Part shown: piece after piece, positions 42,893 through 51,115 of the stretch
Numbering within the stretch: position 1 is the first letter of the stretch
How the letters are laid out: the number at the start of each line of letters is the position of its first letter
From: JBKPCD01 sp046727175
GTDB taxonomy: Bacteria > Acidobacteriota > Vicinamibacteria > Vicinamibacterales > 2-12-FULL-66-21
DNA length: 64,000 bases
Direction: 5' to 3'
NCBI GenBank assembly: GCA_046727175.1
Contig: JBKPCD010000175.1
Location: 1 to 64,000, forward strand
Notes under the pieces: model-generated
The model's database searches: none
The model's input: only the letters and a program-made list of their open reading frames with translations
Told to the model about the DNA's origin: nothing
Made by a program: the position numbers and the translations under genes

Positions 42893-43939
42893 ATGTCGCT
42901 GTCGCGTCGAGCTCTCCTTCGTCTCACGACTTTCGCCTCCAGCGTTGGGGCAGCGGCCCTGAGCGCCCGGAGTCTTTCGGGTCAGTCGCCTCAGTCCTCG
43001 TACCGTGTAACGGGCCATGCCGCTCACGCGATGGGGCCGGTCGGCCGAGTGTCCACCGAAGTGTTCGACCCGGGCGCATTTCTTCGAACCTGGAACTTTT
43101 CCGACCTTCCGCCGGATAAACGCGCGCGGCACTATCGCGAGACGGCGAGGCCCGACGGCACGTACTTGCGCGAGTACGAGATTGTTGCCGTCGATCGGGA
43201 GATCGAAATCGCCCCGGGTGTGTTCTTTCCTGCGTGGACGTTCAACGGACAGGTTCCAGGTCCGACACTGCGAGCGACCGAGGGCGATCACGTTCGCGTG
43301 ACGTTCGTCAATCAAGGATCCCACCCGCATACGATTCACTTCCACGGCTGGCATCCACCGGCGATGGACGGGTCGCTGCCGGAACACCAGGTCATGCCTG
43401 GCGAGCGGTTCCTGTACGAGTTCGACGCGGATCCATTGGGCCTGCATCTGTATCACTGCCACGCGGTGCCGCTCAAGCGACATATTCACAAGGGTCTCTA
43501 CGGCGTCTTCATCGTCGATCCGAAGAATGCGCGGCCGCCGGCCGACGAGCTCGTGATGGTCATGAACGGGTTCGACACGAACTTCGATGCGGATAACGAG
43601 GTCTACGCCGTCAACACGATCGCGCATCACTTCATGCACGAGCCCATTCGCGTCGAAGTCGGACGGCTCGTTCGCATGTATCTCGTCAATGTGACCGAAT
43701 TCGATCTGATCAACAGCCTGCACCTGCACGGGATGTTCTTCGACGTCTTTCGCACCGGAACGTCGACGGCGCCGGGCGAGCGCACCGACACGATCATGCT
43801 CTGCCAGGGAGAGCGCGCGATTCTCGAAACACGGTTCCGCTATCCCGGACGTTTCATGTTCCACGCCCATCAAAGCGAGTTTGCGGAGCTCGGATGGATG
43901 GGCGCGTTCGAGGCGGTGGAGGCACGTCGTGACACGTGA
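42893..43939 (+). CDS. Two-domain multicopper oxidase, Tat-exported
   Basis: A 348-residue periplasmic oxidase. The ATG at 42893 gives an SRRALLRLT twin-arginine start followed by an Ala-rich signal. Domain 1 (about 95-210) has HFH at 149-151 and H188-C189-H190, with H197 or H199 as further T1 ligand. Domain 2 (about 215-345) has HLH at 277-279 and HAH at 324-326. The type 1 cysteine is in domain 1, as in nitrite-reductase-like and type-B two-domain laccases. The usual axial Met is replaced by Leu202 (HKGLYG). Four HxH motifs indicate a trinuclear site. Probable ferroxidase, Mn or Cu oxidase; substrate unknown. It overlaps the ZIP gene by 11 bases. Confidence 0.9.
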   Translation: MSLSRRALLRLTTFASSVGAAALSARSLSGQSPQSSYRVTGHAAHAMGPVGRVSTEVFDPGAFLRTWNFSDLPPDKRARHYRETARPDGTYLREYEIVAVDREIEIAPGVFFPAWTFNGQVPGPTLRATEGDHVRVTFVNQGSHPHTIHFHGWHPPAMDGSLPEHQVMPGERFLYEFDADPLGLHLYHCHAVPLKRHIHKGLYGVFIVDPKNARPPADELVMVMNGFDTNFDADNEVYAVNTIAHHFMHEPIRVEVGRLVRMYLVNVTEFDLINSLHLHGMFFDVFRTGTSTAPGERTDTIMLCQGERAILETRFRYPGRFMFHAHQSEFAELGWMGAFEAVEARRDT

Positions 43940-45137
43940 TCTCGCCGCGCACTCGGCGTCGCGTACTGGCTTCTGGCTCACTGCGCTCGTGCCTCTCGGC
44001 CTGCTCGCCGCCCTGATCGTCGTCATTCTGCGAACCGGTCCAGCGGAGCAACTCCGCGGAGAAGACGTGCCGCCTGTCGAGCGCCTGGCGATCGAACGCG
44101 CAGTGTTGCGCAGCGATGGCATCGTGCTCACGGTGCTGAACGACGGCCCCGACCCGGTCACGATCGCCCAGGTGACGGTTGACGATGCGTACTGGTCGTT
44201 CAGCGCGGCTCCGGGCCACGTTCTCAATCACCTGGGGCGAACGACGCTCTGGATCCCGTACCCTTGGGTCAAAGGCGAGGCGCACGTCGTGAAGGTCATG
44301 ACATCCACGGGAACGACCTTCGAGCACGACATTCCGGTGGCCGTGAGGTCGCCGGAGCCGAACCTGCGATCGCTCGGCGTTTTCACGCTGATTGGCCTCT
44401 ACGTTGGTGTCATTCCGGTCGCGCTCGGTCTGCTGTGGTGGCCGCTGATGGCCAGGCTCGGCGACAAGGCGCTCGACGCACTCCTGGCGCTCACGATTGG
44501 TCTGCTCGCGTTCCTGTTCGTCGATGCGGTTCACGAGGGGATCGAAAAGGCCGGCGAGATGCCTGCCTCGTACCAGGGTCTGGCGCTGTTCGTCGCCGCC
44601 GCAGTCTCCGTGTATCTCGCGCTGGAGTCCCTGAGTACGTGGCTGCAAGGACGACGCTCCAGCGCGCGCGAGGCAGGATCGCCGGGGCTCGTGCTCGCGC
44701 TCCTCGTGGCTGTGGGTATCGGACTGCACAACCTTGGCGAGGGCCTCGCGATCGGCGCCGCTTTTGCGCTCGGCGAAGCCGCCCTCGGCACACTTCTCAT
44801 TGTCGGTTTCACGCTTCACAACACGACCGAAGGTCTCGCGATCGTGGCGCCGCTTGCCAGGGAGCGGCCATCGGTCATGACCTTGGCGAAGCTCGGACTC
44901 CTTGGCGGCGTCCCGACGATAGCGGGCGCCTGGCTCGGTGGTCTCGTGTACTCGCCCGTGATCGCCGTCGCGTGTCTCGGATTCGGCGCCGGGGCGATCG
45001 CGCAGGTCATCATCCAGATCGCGAGGCAGATGGCCGGAAGTCAATCAGTCCTTCAGCGATTCGCGTCAGGACCAATCCTCACTGGCCTGCTCGTGGGGTT
45101 TGGTCTGATGTACGCGACGGGGCTGCTGGTCGGCTAG
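43929..45137 (+). CDS. ZIP family divalent metal transporter with extracytoplasmic N-domain
   Basis: A 402-residue protein. One N-terminal span (about 15-35) is followed by an unusual beta-like extracytoplasmic domain (about 40-135, VERLAIERAVLRSDGIVLTV), then seven or eight helices of the ZIP fold. Its metal-binding helices are complete: VGIGLHNLGEGLAIGAAF and TLHNTTEGLAIVAP. ZIP proteins move Zn, Fe or Mn into the cytoplasm. The start is a GTG 11 bases inside the multicopper oxidase gene, so oxidase and transporter are made together. A cupredoxin follows. Metal specificity is not set by sequence. Confidence 0.88.
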   Translation: MTRDLAAHSASRTGFWLTALVPLGLLAALIVVILRTGPAEQLRGEDVPPVERLAIERAVLRSDGIVLTVLNDGPDPVTIAQVTVDDAYWSFSAAPGHVLNHLGRTTLWIPYPWVKGEAHVVKVMTSTGTTFEHDIPVAVRSPEPNLRSLGVFTLIGLYVGVIPVALGLLWWPLMARLGDKALDALLALTIGLLAFLFVDAVHEGIEKAGEMPASYQGLALFVAAAVSVYLALESLSTWLQGRRSSAREAGSPGLVLALLVAVGIGLHNLGEGLAIGAAFALGEAALGTLLIVGFTLHNTTEGLAIVAPLARERPSVMTLAKLGLLGGVPTIAGAWLGGLVYSPVIAVACLGFGAGAIAQVIIQIARQMAGSQSVLQRFASGPILTGLLVGFGLMYATGLLVG

Positions 45138-45141
45138 GAAC

Positions 45142-45170
45142 GGGAAAAGGGAAAAGGGAAAAGGGAAAGG
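45142..45170. repeat. Tandem GGGAAAA repeat
   Basis: Four copies of GGGAAAA between the ZIP stop and the cupredoxin start, in one orientation only. It ends seven bases before the cupredoxin ATG and its purine run also serves as a strong ribosome-binding context. The word matches that in the 22886-22967 hairpin. Confidence 0.7.
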
Positions 45171-45176
45171 GACAGA

Positions 45177-45584
45177 ATGGGCCATTCAGTGCATAGACGG
45201 ATTCGGGTCGGTCTCGTGATTCTGGCGATGGCGCTTTCGGCGGTGTTGCCGCGTGTGACGGCTCGGGTGCAGCCACGTGCGGATGGCACCGTGCGCGAGA
45301 TTCGCATGAACGTACGCGACATGACGTATTTCCTCGAGGGGATTCCCGAACCTAATCCAACGCTTCGCGTCAGCGCAGGTCAACGCGTCCGAATCATGCT
45401 CAGCAATGACGATGCCGGAATGTCGCACGACTTGCAGATTCCCTCATGGACCGTGGGCACCAGACTCCTGAAGGGCAGGGGCTCGGATACGATCGACTTC
45501 ACCGCACCAGCCGCCCGCGGCACGTATTCCTACAAGTGCACTCCACATTCCGAGATGATGCAGGGAACCATCGAAGTGGAATAG
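45177..45584 (+). CDS. Cupredoxin (plastocyanin/azurin-like), exported
   Basis: A 135-residue type 1 copper protein. A signal peptide or anchor (about 8-30, VGLVILAMALSAVLP) is followed by a compact beta-sandwich. Copper ligands are H84 in GMSHDLQIP, C121, H124 and M127 or M128 in the KCTPHSEMMQG end motif. Such proteins carry electrons in the periplasm; here the likely partner is the multicopper oxidase two genes upstream. Third gene of the metal operon. Confidence 0.9.
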   Translation: MGHSVHRRIRVGLVILAMALSAVLPRVTARVQPRADGTVREIRMNVRDMTYFLEGIPEPNPTLRVSAGQRVRIMLSNDDAGMSHDLQIPSWTVGTRLLKGRGSDTIDFTAPAARGTYSYKCTPHSEMMQGTIEVE

Positions 45585-45594
45585 CTCAATTGCG

Positions 45595-45684
45595 GATTGC
45601 TGATTGTAGATTGGTGGACTCGAGCGTGTCCGCTGCTGGTTGCCTTGTGGTCAATCAGCAATCAGCAATCAACAATCAGCAATC
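45595..45684. repeat. Word-type hairpin (GGATTGCTGATTG words)
   Basis: 45595-45613 (gattgctgattgtagattg) pairs with 45666-45684 in 18 of 19 positions. The right arm is extended upstream by another CAATCAGCAATCAG copy. Loop about 52 bases. It lies between the cupredoxin and ubiE genes, ending 11 bases before the ubiE ATG. The same word occurs at 63730-63935. Confidence 0.85.
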
Positions 45685-45694
45685 TGTAGTCCCT

Positions 45695-46408
45695 ATGTCC
45701 CGCTTGGGGACGGCTCTCGCGACTCCCGACGCGAAGGGCCGCTACGTCCGCCGGTTGTTCTCGACGATTGCCGATCGCTATGACTTGATCACGGTCCTGC
45801 TCTCGTACGGGCAGGATCGCCGTTGGAAACGCAGGCTGGCAGCGCTGGCGTCGATTTCGGCGGGCATGCGGGTACTCGATCTCGCGTGCGGAACCGGCGA
45901 CATCACGTTCGAGCTGACTGCGCGCGGCGCGCACACGGTCGGGCTCGACATCACGCCGCGGATGCTCGAGCTCGCGAACGCAAAACGGCAGGACCCGACC
46001 AATCCGAAGTTCGTCGCGGCCGACATGATGGCGCTACCGTTTGCGCCCACCCAGTTCGACGTGGTGACGGCCGGATACGGCATCAGGAACGTCCCCGTTC
46101 TCCGGCCGGCAATTGCCGAGATCTATCGTGTTCTGAAGCCGGGCGGCTTGTTCCTCTCTCTTGATTTCAACCGTCCGTCGAGCGCGCTGGTTCGCGCGGT
46201 CTATCTCTCGTACCTCACGATCGTGGGTTCCGCGCTTGGACTTGTGCTCCACCGCGATCCGGACACGTATCGCTACATTCCTGAATCGATTCGGCGCTAC
46301 CCGGGGGCCCTCGCCGTCTGCGACATCGTCTGCGAGGAAGGATTTTCGTCCTGCGAGTATCTGCCGGTCCTCGGCGGGTTGATGGCGATCCACCGCGCAG
46401 CGCGCTGA
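45695..46408 (+). CDS. ubiE: Demethylmenaquinone/ubiquinone methyltransferase
   Basis: A 237-residue SAM-dependent methyltransferase of the UbiE/MenG group. It has RRLFSTIADRYDLITVLLSYGQDRRWKR at the start, motif I VLDLACGTGDITFEL, and later AYGIRNVPVLRPAIAEIYRVLKPGG and PVLGGLMAIHRA. Methylates the quinone ring in menaquinone synthesis; Acidobacteriota mostly use menaquinone, so MenG (ubiE/menG) is probable. The ATG at 45695 lies right after the hairpin; the frame continues upstream only through repeat DNA. A possible futalosine-pathway gene starts at the far right edge of the window. Confidence 0.9.
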   Translation: MSRLGTALATPDAKGRYVRRLFSTIADRYDLITVLLSYGQDRRWKRRLAALASISAGMRVLDLACGTGDITFELTARGAHTVGLDITPRMLELANAKRQDPTNPKFVAADMMALPFAPTQFDVVTAGYGIRNVPVLRPAIAEIYRVLKPGGLFLSLDFNRPSSALVRAVYLSYLTIVGSALGLVLHRDPDTYRYIPESIRRYPGALAVCDIVCEEGFSSCEYLPVLGGLMAIHRAAR

Positions 46409-46703
46409 GTCGAGACCCGACGCCCGTCGTTCGGTGGCTCGGTAGTTGGTGGTTGTTCAGAAATCCACGTCGTGGCAGGTAAACAGGAGGCAGGAGACCA
46501 GAAGGTTGGTTTCCAGGAATGCTCCTGGCCGCTGGCTCGCGCGCAGTTCGGGTCTTGTGGGGCGCGGTCTTTAGAGACCGCGCCCACGCGAACGGCGCTC
46601 GACCGCCTTCGCCAAGCCTGCGGCGAGAAGCGTCGCGGCGGCAAAGGCCCGCCTGCCGCCGTGCCGTCTCCGTCGGGTTCAGCTCTGTTACCATCCAAAC
46701 ATC
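46409..46703. other. 295-bp gap with several small inverted repeats
   Basis: Contains GGTGG and GGTAG words, a CAGGAGGCAGGAGACCAG word facing CCAGGAATGCTCCTGG, and the 24-base palindrome at 46561-46584. No coding frame is convincing. Confidence 0.5.
46561..46584. repeat. GGTCT/AGACC palindrome
   Basis: GGCGCGGTCT-TTAG-AGACCGCGCC: ten perfect pairs, four-base loop. Same core as the elements at 51928-51947, 56901-56922 and 56994-57009. Confidence 0.8.
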
Positions 46704-47063
46704 ATGGAGCTCGACGCCTCCGGCTGGTCGGGCGACGGGGAATTCACTCAGGTGCTCGTCGAAGCGCTGAAGAACGTTCCCGCGATTGCCTTCGTCAAGG
46801 TCGAGGATGCGCCGGCGTCGCGATCCGACCCGTCGTTCAGCTTCATCAGCAACGAAGTGTACGTGTCGTTCGCGAGAAACCAGCGAGAGCTGATGACCAT
46901 CGACTCGCTTTCAACAGTCCTCGGGGAACTTCCCGACATCGGCGCACCGGATTACGCAGACGAGGGGATGCTCCAGTACCTCCGAACCGAGCGGGTCGTG
47001 CCGCCGTATCAGACGCGGGGATATAAGCTGGTCGAAATGGTGCGCGTGTATCGCGCGGGGTGA
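46704..47063 (+). CDS. Small protein of unknown function
   Basis: A 119-residue soluble acidic protein, starting MELDASGWSGDGEF and ending VRVYRAG. It reads as alternating strands and helices with an aromatic-rich middle (SFISNEVYVSFARNQRELM). No family recognised. The next small gene begins six bases after its stop, so the two form a pair. Confidence 0.6.
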   Translation: MELDASGWSGDGEFTQVLVEALKNVPAIAFVKVEDAPASRSDPSFSFISNEVYVSFARNQRELMTIDSLSTVLGELPDIGAPDYADEGMLQYLRTERVVPPYQTRGYKLVEMVRVYRAG

Positions 47064-47069
47064 GTCGCG

Positions 47070-47498
47070 ATGGATGTTTCCGACGTGCGCCGGCGGCTGC
47101 GCGGCGCCATCGATGCCGCACGGCGCGAGGCTGCCGCGCGACGTGAGCGATCCGACGCCGCTCACCGCGACTACGAGACGTTTCTCGCGCAGCGCGCGAC
47201 TCCGACGTTTCGTCTGCTCGCCTCGGCGCTCGCGGGCGACGGTCACCGGTTCACGATCTTCACGCCGGCTGATTCCGTCCGTCTCGTGTCCGAGAGCTCC
47301 AGCGACGACTTCATCGAACTGGCGCTCGATACGAGCCTGGACCCGCCTGGGGTCGTCGGCCGGACGAGTCGCGGACGTGGCCGTCGCAACGTGTCGTCGG
47401 AACGCGTCATCCGCGAGGGCACATCCATCGGCGATCTCACGGACGAGGACGTCCTCGAATTCCTGCTCCCCGGAATCGTGTCGCTGATCGAGCGATAA
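47070..47498 (+). CDS. Small protein of unknown function, paired with 46704-47063
   Basis: A 142-residue protein. Residues 1-40 form a basic, Ala/Arg-rich coiled-coil-like helix (RRRLRGAIDAARREAAARRE), then a beta part with RFTIFTPADSVRL, and a C-terminal LTDEDVLEFLLPGIVSLIER helix. No family recognised. It follows the previous gene by six bases and converges on the CoA-transferase gene. Confidence 0.6.
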   Translation: MDVSDVRRRLRGAIDAARREAAARRERSDAAHRDYETFLAQRATPTFRLLASALAGDGHRFTIFTPADSVRLVSESSSDDFIELALDTSLDPPGVVGRTSRGRGRRNVSSERVIREGTSIGDLTDEDVLEFLLPGIVSLIER

Positions 47499-47520
47499 GG
47501 GACCGGAGTGGGTATCCCCT

Positions 47521-48726
47521 TCAAATGGTTTGCGAAGCGCGAAGCTCGGCGATCTCGGCGCCGCTCATCCCCAGATCATCACGAAGAATCCGATCGGTGT
47601 GCTCACCCAGGACGGGCGGCGCACTCTCGATTCGACCAGGCGTATCAGACAGCTTGATCGGAACACCGAGAACGCGGACCGCGCCGAGGACCGCATGCTC
47701 TGCGGAAGCAATCATGTCCCGCGCGTGCAGGTGCGGATCCTCGAGGACCTCGGCGACGTCGCGGACGGCGCCGCACGGGATCCCCGCTGCCGTCAATGCC
47801 GCAATCCACTCCGCACGCGTGCGAGTCCGCAGATGGCTTGCAAGCAGCGGACGCAACGTTTCGTACCACTCCACGCGATCGCGGTTGGTCGCGAACCGCA
47901 CGTCCTCGGCCAGCGCACCGAGGCCGGCGACCCGGCAGAACGATTGCCACAGCCGATCGTTGCCCACTGCCAGGACGAAGTCGCCGTCACGTGCCGAGAA
48001 TGTTTCGTACGGCACGATCGTCGGGTGACGATTGCCCATGCGCACGGGAGCGCTGCCCGTCGCGAAGTACGCGCCCGCCTGATACGTCAGCAGCGCCGTC
48101 GTGGCGTCCAGCATCCCGATGTCCACATGCTGGCCGCGGTTCGTGCGAACCCGAGCGAGCAAAGCCATCGCAATTCCCTGCGCGGCGAACATGCCGCTGA
48201 CAATGTCCGAGATGGCGACGCCGAGACGGAAGGGCGCGCCGTCCGCCTCCCCGGTGATGCTCATCAGACCGCCTTCGGCCTGCACGACCGCGTCGTATCC
48301 CGGCTGACTGCGCCGCGGACCCGTCTGACCGAATCCCGAAATCGAGCAGTAGACGACGCGTGGCCAGCGAGCGGCGACGGTGTCGTAGCCGAAGCCGAAC
48401 CGCTGCATCGTGCCTGGCCTGAAGTTCTCGACGACCACGTCTGCGCGATCGAGCAGCCGTTCGAGAATCTGACGGCCCGCCGCGTGTTTCAGGTCGAGAG
48501 TGAGGCTTTCCTTGTTCCGGTTGATGCTCAGGAAGTACGCGCTCTCGCCGTCTACGAACGGCGGACCCCATGCGCGGGTGTCGTCTCCACGCCCCGGCTG
48601 CTCGATCTTGATCACGCGCGCGCCCATGTCGGCGAGGAGCATCGTGCAATACGGGCCGGAGAGGACCCGGGTGAGGTCGACGACGGTCAAGCCGGCGAGA
48701 GGGGGAATGTTCGAGTCCGACGACAT
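47521..48726 (-). CDS. CaiB/BaiF CoA-transferase family protein
   Basis: A 401-residue class III CoA-transferase. It opens PLAGLTVVDLTRVLSGPYCTMLLADMGARV and has GRGDDTRAWGPPF, INRNKESLTLDLK, and the catalytic Asp in HVDIGMLDA. It moves CoA between carboxylic acids; formyl-CoA, carnitine and bile-acid members cannot be told apart here. Last gene of a minus-strand group after the homoserine dehydrogenase, 39 bases downstream. Confidence 0.9.
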   Translation of the reverse strand: MSSDSNIPPLAGLTVVDLTRVLSGPYCTMLLADMGARVIKIEQPGRGDDTRAWGPPFVDGESAYFLSINRNKESLTLDLKHAAGRQILERLLDRADVVVENFRPGTMQRFGFGYDTVAARWPRVVYCSISGFGQTGPRRSQPGYDAVVQAEGGLMSITGEADGAPFRLGVAISDIVSGMFAAQGIAMALLARVRTNRGQHVDIGMLDATTALLTYQAGAYFATGSAPVRMGNRHPTIVPYETFSARDGDFVLAVGNDRLWQSFCRVAGLGALAEDVRFATNRDRVEWYETLRPLLASHLRTRTRAEWIAALTAAGIPCGAVRDVAEVLEDPHLHARDMIASAEHAVLGAVRVLGVPIKLSDTPGRIESAPPVLGEHTDRILRDDLGMSGAEIAELRASQTI

Positions 48727-48765
48727 AGATGCTCAGGGTCCTGCGTTCCAGGTTGTGTCCCGGAT

Positions 48766-49800
48766 TCAGTGTCGGCGACGGATTGTAACCAAGTCGCTCA
48801 AGAGCGCGTAGGCCGTGTGGATCAGGCCGCCATCGAGCTGATGAATCGCGATCTTTCCGAGGACATCCGTCTCGAGCACCAGCGCATTCGACGTGCCCCG
48901 CAGGCCGGCAAGCAGATCGTCGGACGGAAGCTCTGTGGGTTCGACCATCGGCGTGTCGCCGCGGCGCGCCGACGCGACGAGCCGGAGACGCCGTCCGCGT
49001 TCCTTTGCCGCGCGCGCGCGCGGCCCTGTGGTCGGTCCGATGCCGATGCGGCGCACGGCGTGCGGGGTGGTGCGCGCGTCCATGAGCACGTTCGCCAGCG
49101 CGGCGGCTTTTGCAGCCGCGTCCCACCCGTCGATGTCCAGCGTCGCGTCGGCTTCCGCGATGCCGTCGGCTTGCATGCGCGCCAGCGCTGGCTCGAACGC
49201 CTCTCCGTCTTCGAGCGCCGTCAGGATGTGGTTCGTCGTGCTGTTCACCACTCCCCGAAACCCGCGAACCTCGATGGCCGGGAGCGTCTCGCGCACGAGG
49301 TTGAACACCGGGACGCCATCCATTACGGCGCCTTCGAACAGAAACGACAGACCAGCACGCATCGCCTCTGAGCGCAGCTCGTGGTACGCGAACGCGGCGG
49401 GTCCCTTGTTGGCGGTCACGACGTGGCAGCCGGAAGAAAGGGCGGTGCGGACGTGATCGAGAGCGGGTTGGCCCGCGGTGATATCCAGCGTCGTGGTTTC
49501 GATCACGACACGCAGAGGCGCGTTCGATCGTCCAAGCAATCGGATGGCTTCGTAGCTGTTCGCGACGGTCGGTCCTGCATCGTGAATCTTTGACAGTGTC
49601 GCCCCCTGCTCGACTGACCGTGCGGCAGCGAGAGCGTCGACACCGCGCGCATCGAATGCCGCTCCGTGCCGTCGTGTGGCAATCGCGACAACCCTGCACT
49701 CCAGATCGCAACTCGTCAGCTGATCGCGTCGCTCCTCGAGGAGCTTGACGAACCGACGCGCGACGTTGCCGAATCCGATCAGCGCCAGATCAGCGCGCAT
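48766..49800 (-). CDS. Homoserine dehydrogenase
   Basis: A 344-residue enzyme of the short form without ACT domain. It has the NAD(P)-binding start LALIGFGNVARRFVKLLEER, VVIETTTLD, CHVVTANKGPAAFAYHEL, and the catalytic part with FEGAVMDGVPVFNLVRETLP, GVVNSTTNHILTALEDG and a DIDGWDAAAK motif. Reduces aspartate semialdehyde to homoserine on the way to threonine and methionine. Its start overlaps the end of the aminotransferase gene by 11 bases. Confidence 0.92.
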   Translation of the reverse strand: MRADLALIGFGNVARRFVKLLEERRDQLTSCDLECRVVAIATRRHGAAFDARGVDALAAARSVEQGATLSKIHDAGPTVANSYEAIRLLGRSNAPLRVVIETTTLDITAGQPALDHVRTALSSGCHVVTANKGPAAFAYHELRSEAMRAGLSFLFEGAVMDGVPVFNLVRETLPAIEVRGFRGVVNSTTNHILTALEDGEAFEPALARMQADGIAEADATLDIDGWDAAAKAAALANVLMDARTTPHAVRRIGIGPTTGPRARAAKERGRRLRLVASARRGDTPMVEPTELPSDDLLAGLRGTSNALVLETDVLGKIAIHQLDGGLIHTAYALLSDLVTIRRRH

Positions 49801-50944
49801 CGGAAACGGTCGCGACCGGAATCGTGTCGAGCAGCTCGCCGACTTTCTGAAGGCTGCCGGTCAGATGCAAAGGATCCGGACCGAACCCGATTCGGATGTA
49901 CCCGTCCATCTCGAAGTGATCACCGGGCACGACCAGGACGCTCTGTTCGTCGCGCAGCCGCTCGATGAGCGCCGTGGAATTGATCGCGTGATGGTAGCGG
50001 ACGAATACGATCGCGCCCGCGTCCGGGGGGACGTGCGACAGCGCGGGCGCTCTCCGCTCGATCCAGTGTCTGACAATCGGGTAGTTCGTGCGAACGATTT
50101 GTCGAGTGCGCGCGAGGAGCCGTTCGCGGCGTCCGGGTGCGAGCGCGATGCGGCCAAGACGATCGTTGACGGCGCCAGGCGCAATCGTCGTGTAGTCGTG
50201 GATGCCCCAGAGGGCCTCGATGACGTCCGGCGGCCCGACCACCCAGCCAATCCGCAGTCCGGGAAGGCCGTACGCTTTCGACAACCCGCTCGTGACGATC
50301 GCGCGCTCGTGGCGTCCCCAGACTGTTGGCGTGTCCTGTCCATCGAGCTCGGCGCCGCAGTAGATCTCGTCGGACAACACCCAGGCGCCGGTGCGTGAGG
50401 CAATTGCGCAGACGGCATCGAGCTCCTCCGCGCTTACCCGGCTGCCGGTCGGGTTGTTGGGATTGCAGATGAGAATCAGACGCGTCTTCGGCGTGACGAG
50501 TCGCGAAAGCATATCGATGTCGATCCGCCATCGCGGCGTGCTGCTTCTCGCGTCGTGTACGAGCGGCCAGGGCTTGACGATCGCGCCGAAGCCTCGCGCG
50601 AGCCCTCGCGCCTGCATGTAATTCGGCACCATCATCACGACCTCGTCACCCGGTTGAACGAGGTGCCAGATGCTGATGCAATTCGCTTCCGAGCCTCCGT
50701 TGGTGACCTGCACGTGACTCGAGGTCGCGTCCGGATACAGATGCGCAATCAGCGATCGCAGCTCCGGCGTGCCGTTGGTCTGCGGATAACCGAGCGACTG
50801 GCCCAGAATGGCAACTTGATCCTCCGTCGTGTCGGCCAATTCCTCGACACGCAGTGGATGCACCCCGCTTTCGGCGAGGTTCCAGGCGACGCGGTTCTCC
50901 CACGTCGACTGCAGCCGTTCCATCTCGAACGTTTCGAGTTGCAT
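49790..50944 (-). CDS. PLP-dependent class I/II aminotransferase
   Basis: A 384-residue enzyme with GYPQTNGTPELRSLIAHLY, VTNGGSEANCISIWHLV, CNPNNPTGSRV, SDEIYCGAELDG and the PLP-binding lysine in SGLSKAYGLPGLRIGW. Its substrate is not known. The ATG at 50944 avoids an unlikely extension. Overlap with homoserine dehydrogenase suggests a role in amino acid metabolism linked to aspartate-family compounds. Confidence 0.9.
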   Translation of the reverse strand: MQLETFEMERLQSTWENRVAWNLAESGVHPLRVEELADTTEDQVAILGQSLGYPQTNGTPELRSLIAHLYPDATSSHVQVTNGGSEANCISIWHLVQPGDEVVMMVPNYMQARGLARGFGAIVKPWPLVHDARSSTPRWRIDIDMLSRLVTPKTRLILICNPNNPTGSRVSAEELDAVCAIASRTGAWVLSDEIYCGAELDGQDTPTVWGRHERAIVTSGLSKAYGLPGLRIGWVVGPPDVIEALWGIHDYTTIAPGAVNDRLGRIALAPGRRERLLARTRQIVRTNYPIVRHWIERRAPALSHVPPDAGAIVFVRYHHAINSTALIERLRDEQSVLVVPGDHFEMDGYIRIGFGPDPLHLTGSLQKVGELLDTIPVATVSDAR

Positions 50945-51115
50945 CAACGCCTCTCGTTGCGGGCGACCGAGCCACCGAACCACGGAATTCCCGAGCTGCC
51001 GGCGCGCTTTCTCCGTCCTAGAGTAATGGAAGAATGAGAACTATTCTGAAGCGATCTCGTCCATTCCTCCCGCCCCGCAAGATTCGCGCGGTGGGAACGC
51101 CAGTTGGAGGCTCAC

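Noticed and set aside
47530..49371. 613-codon plus-strand frame opposite the CoA-transferase and homoserine dehydrogenase genes.
   Set aside because: Antisense shadow: it crosses two well-recognised genes and reads as low-complexity Arg/Pro/Gln/Asp sequence.
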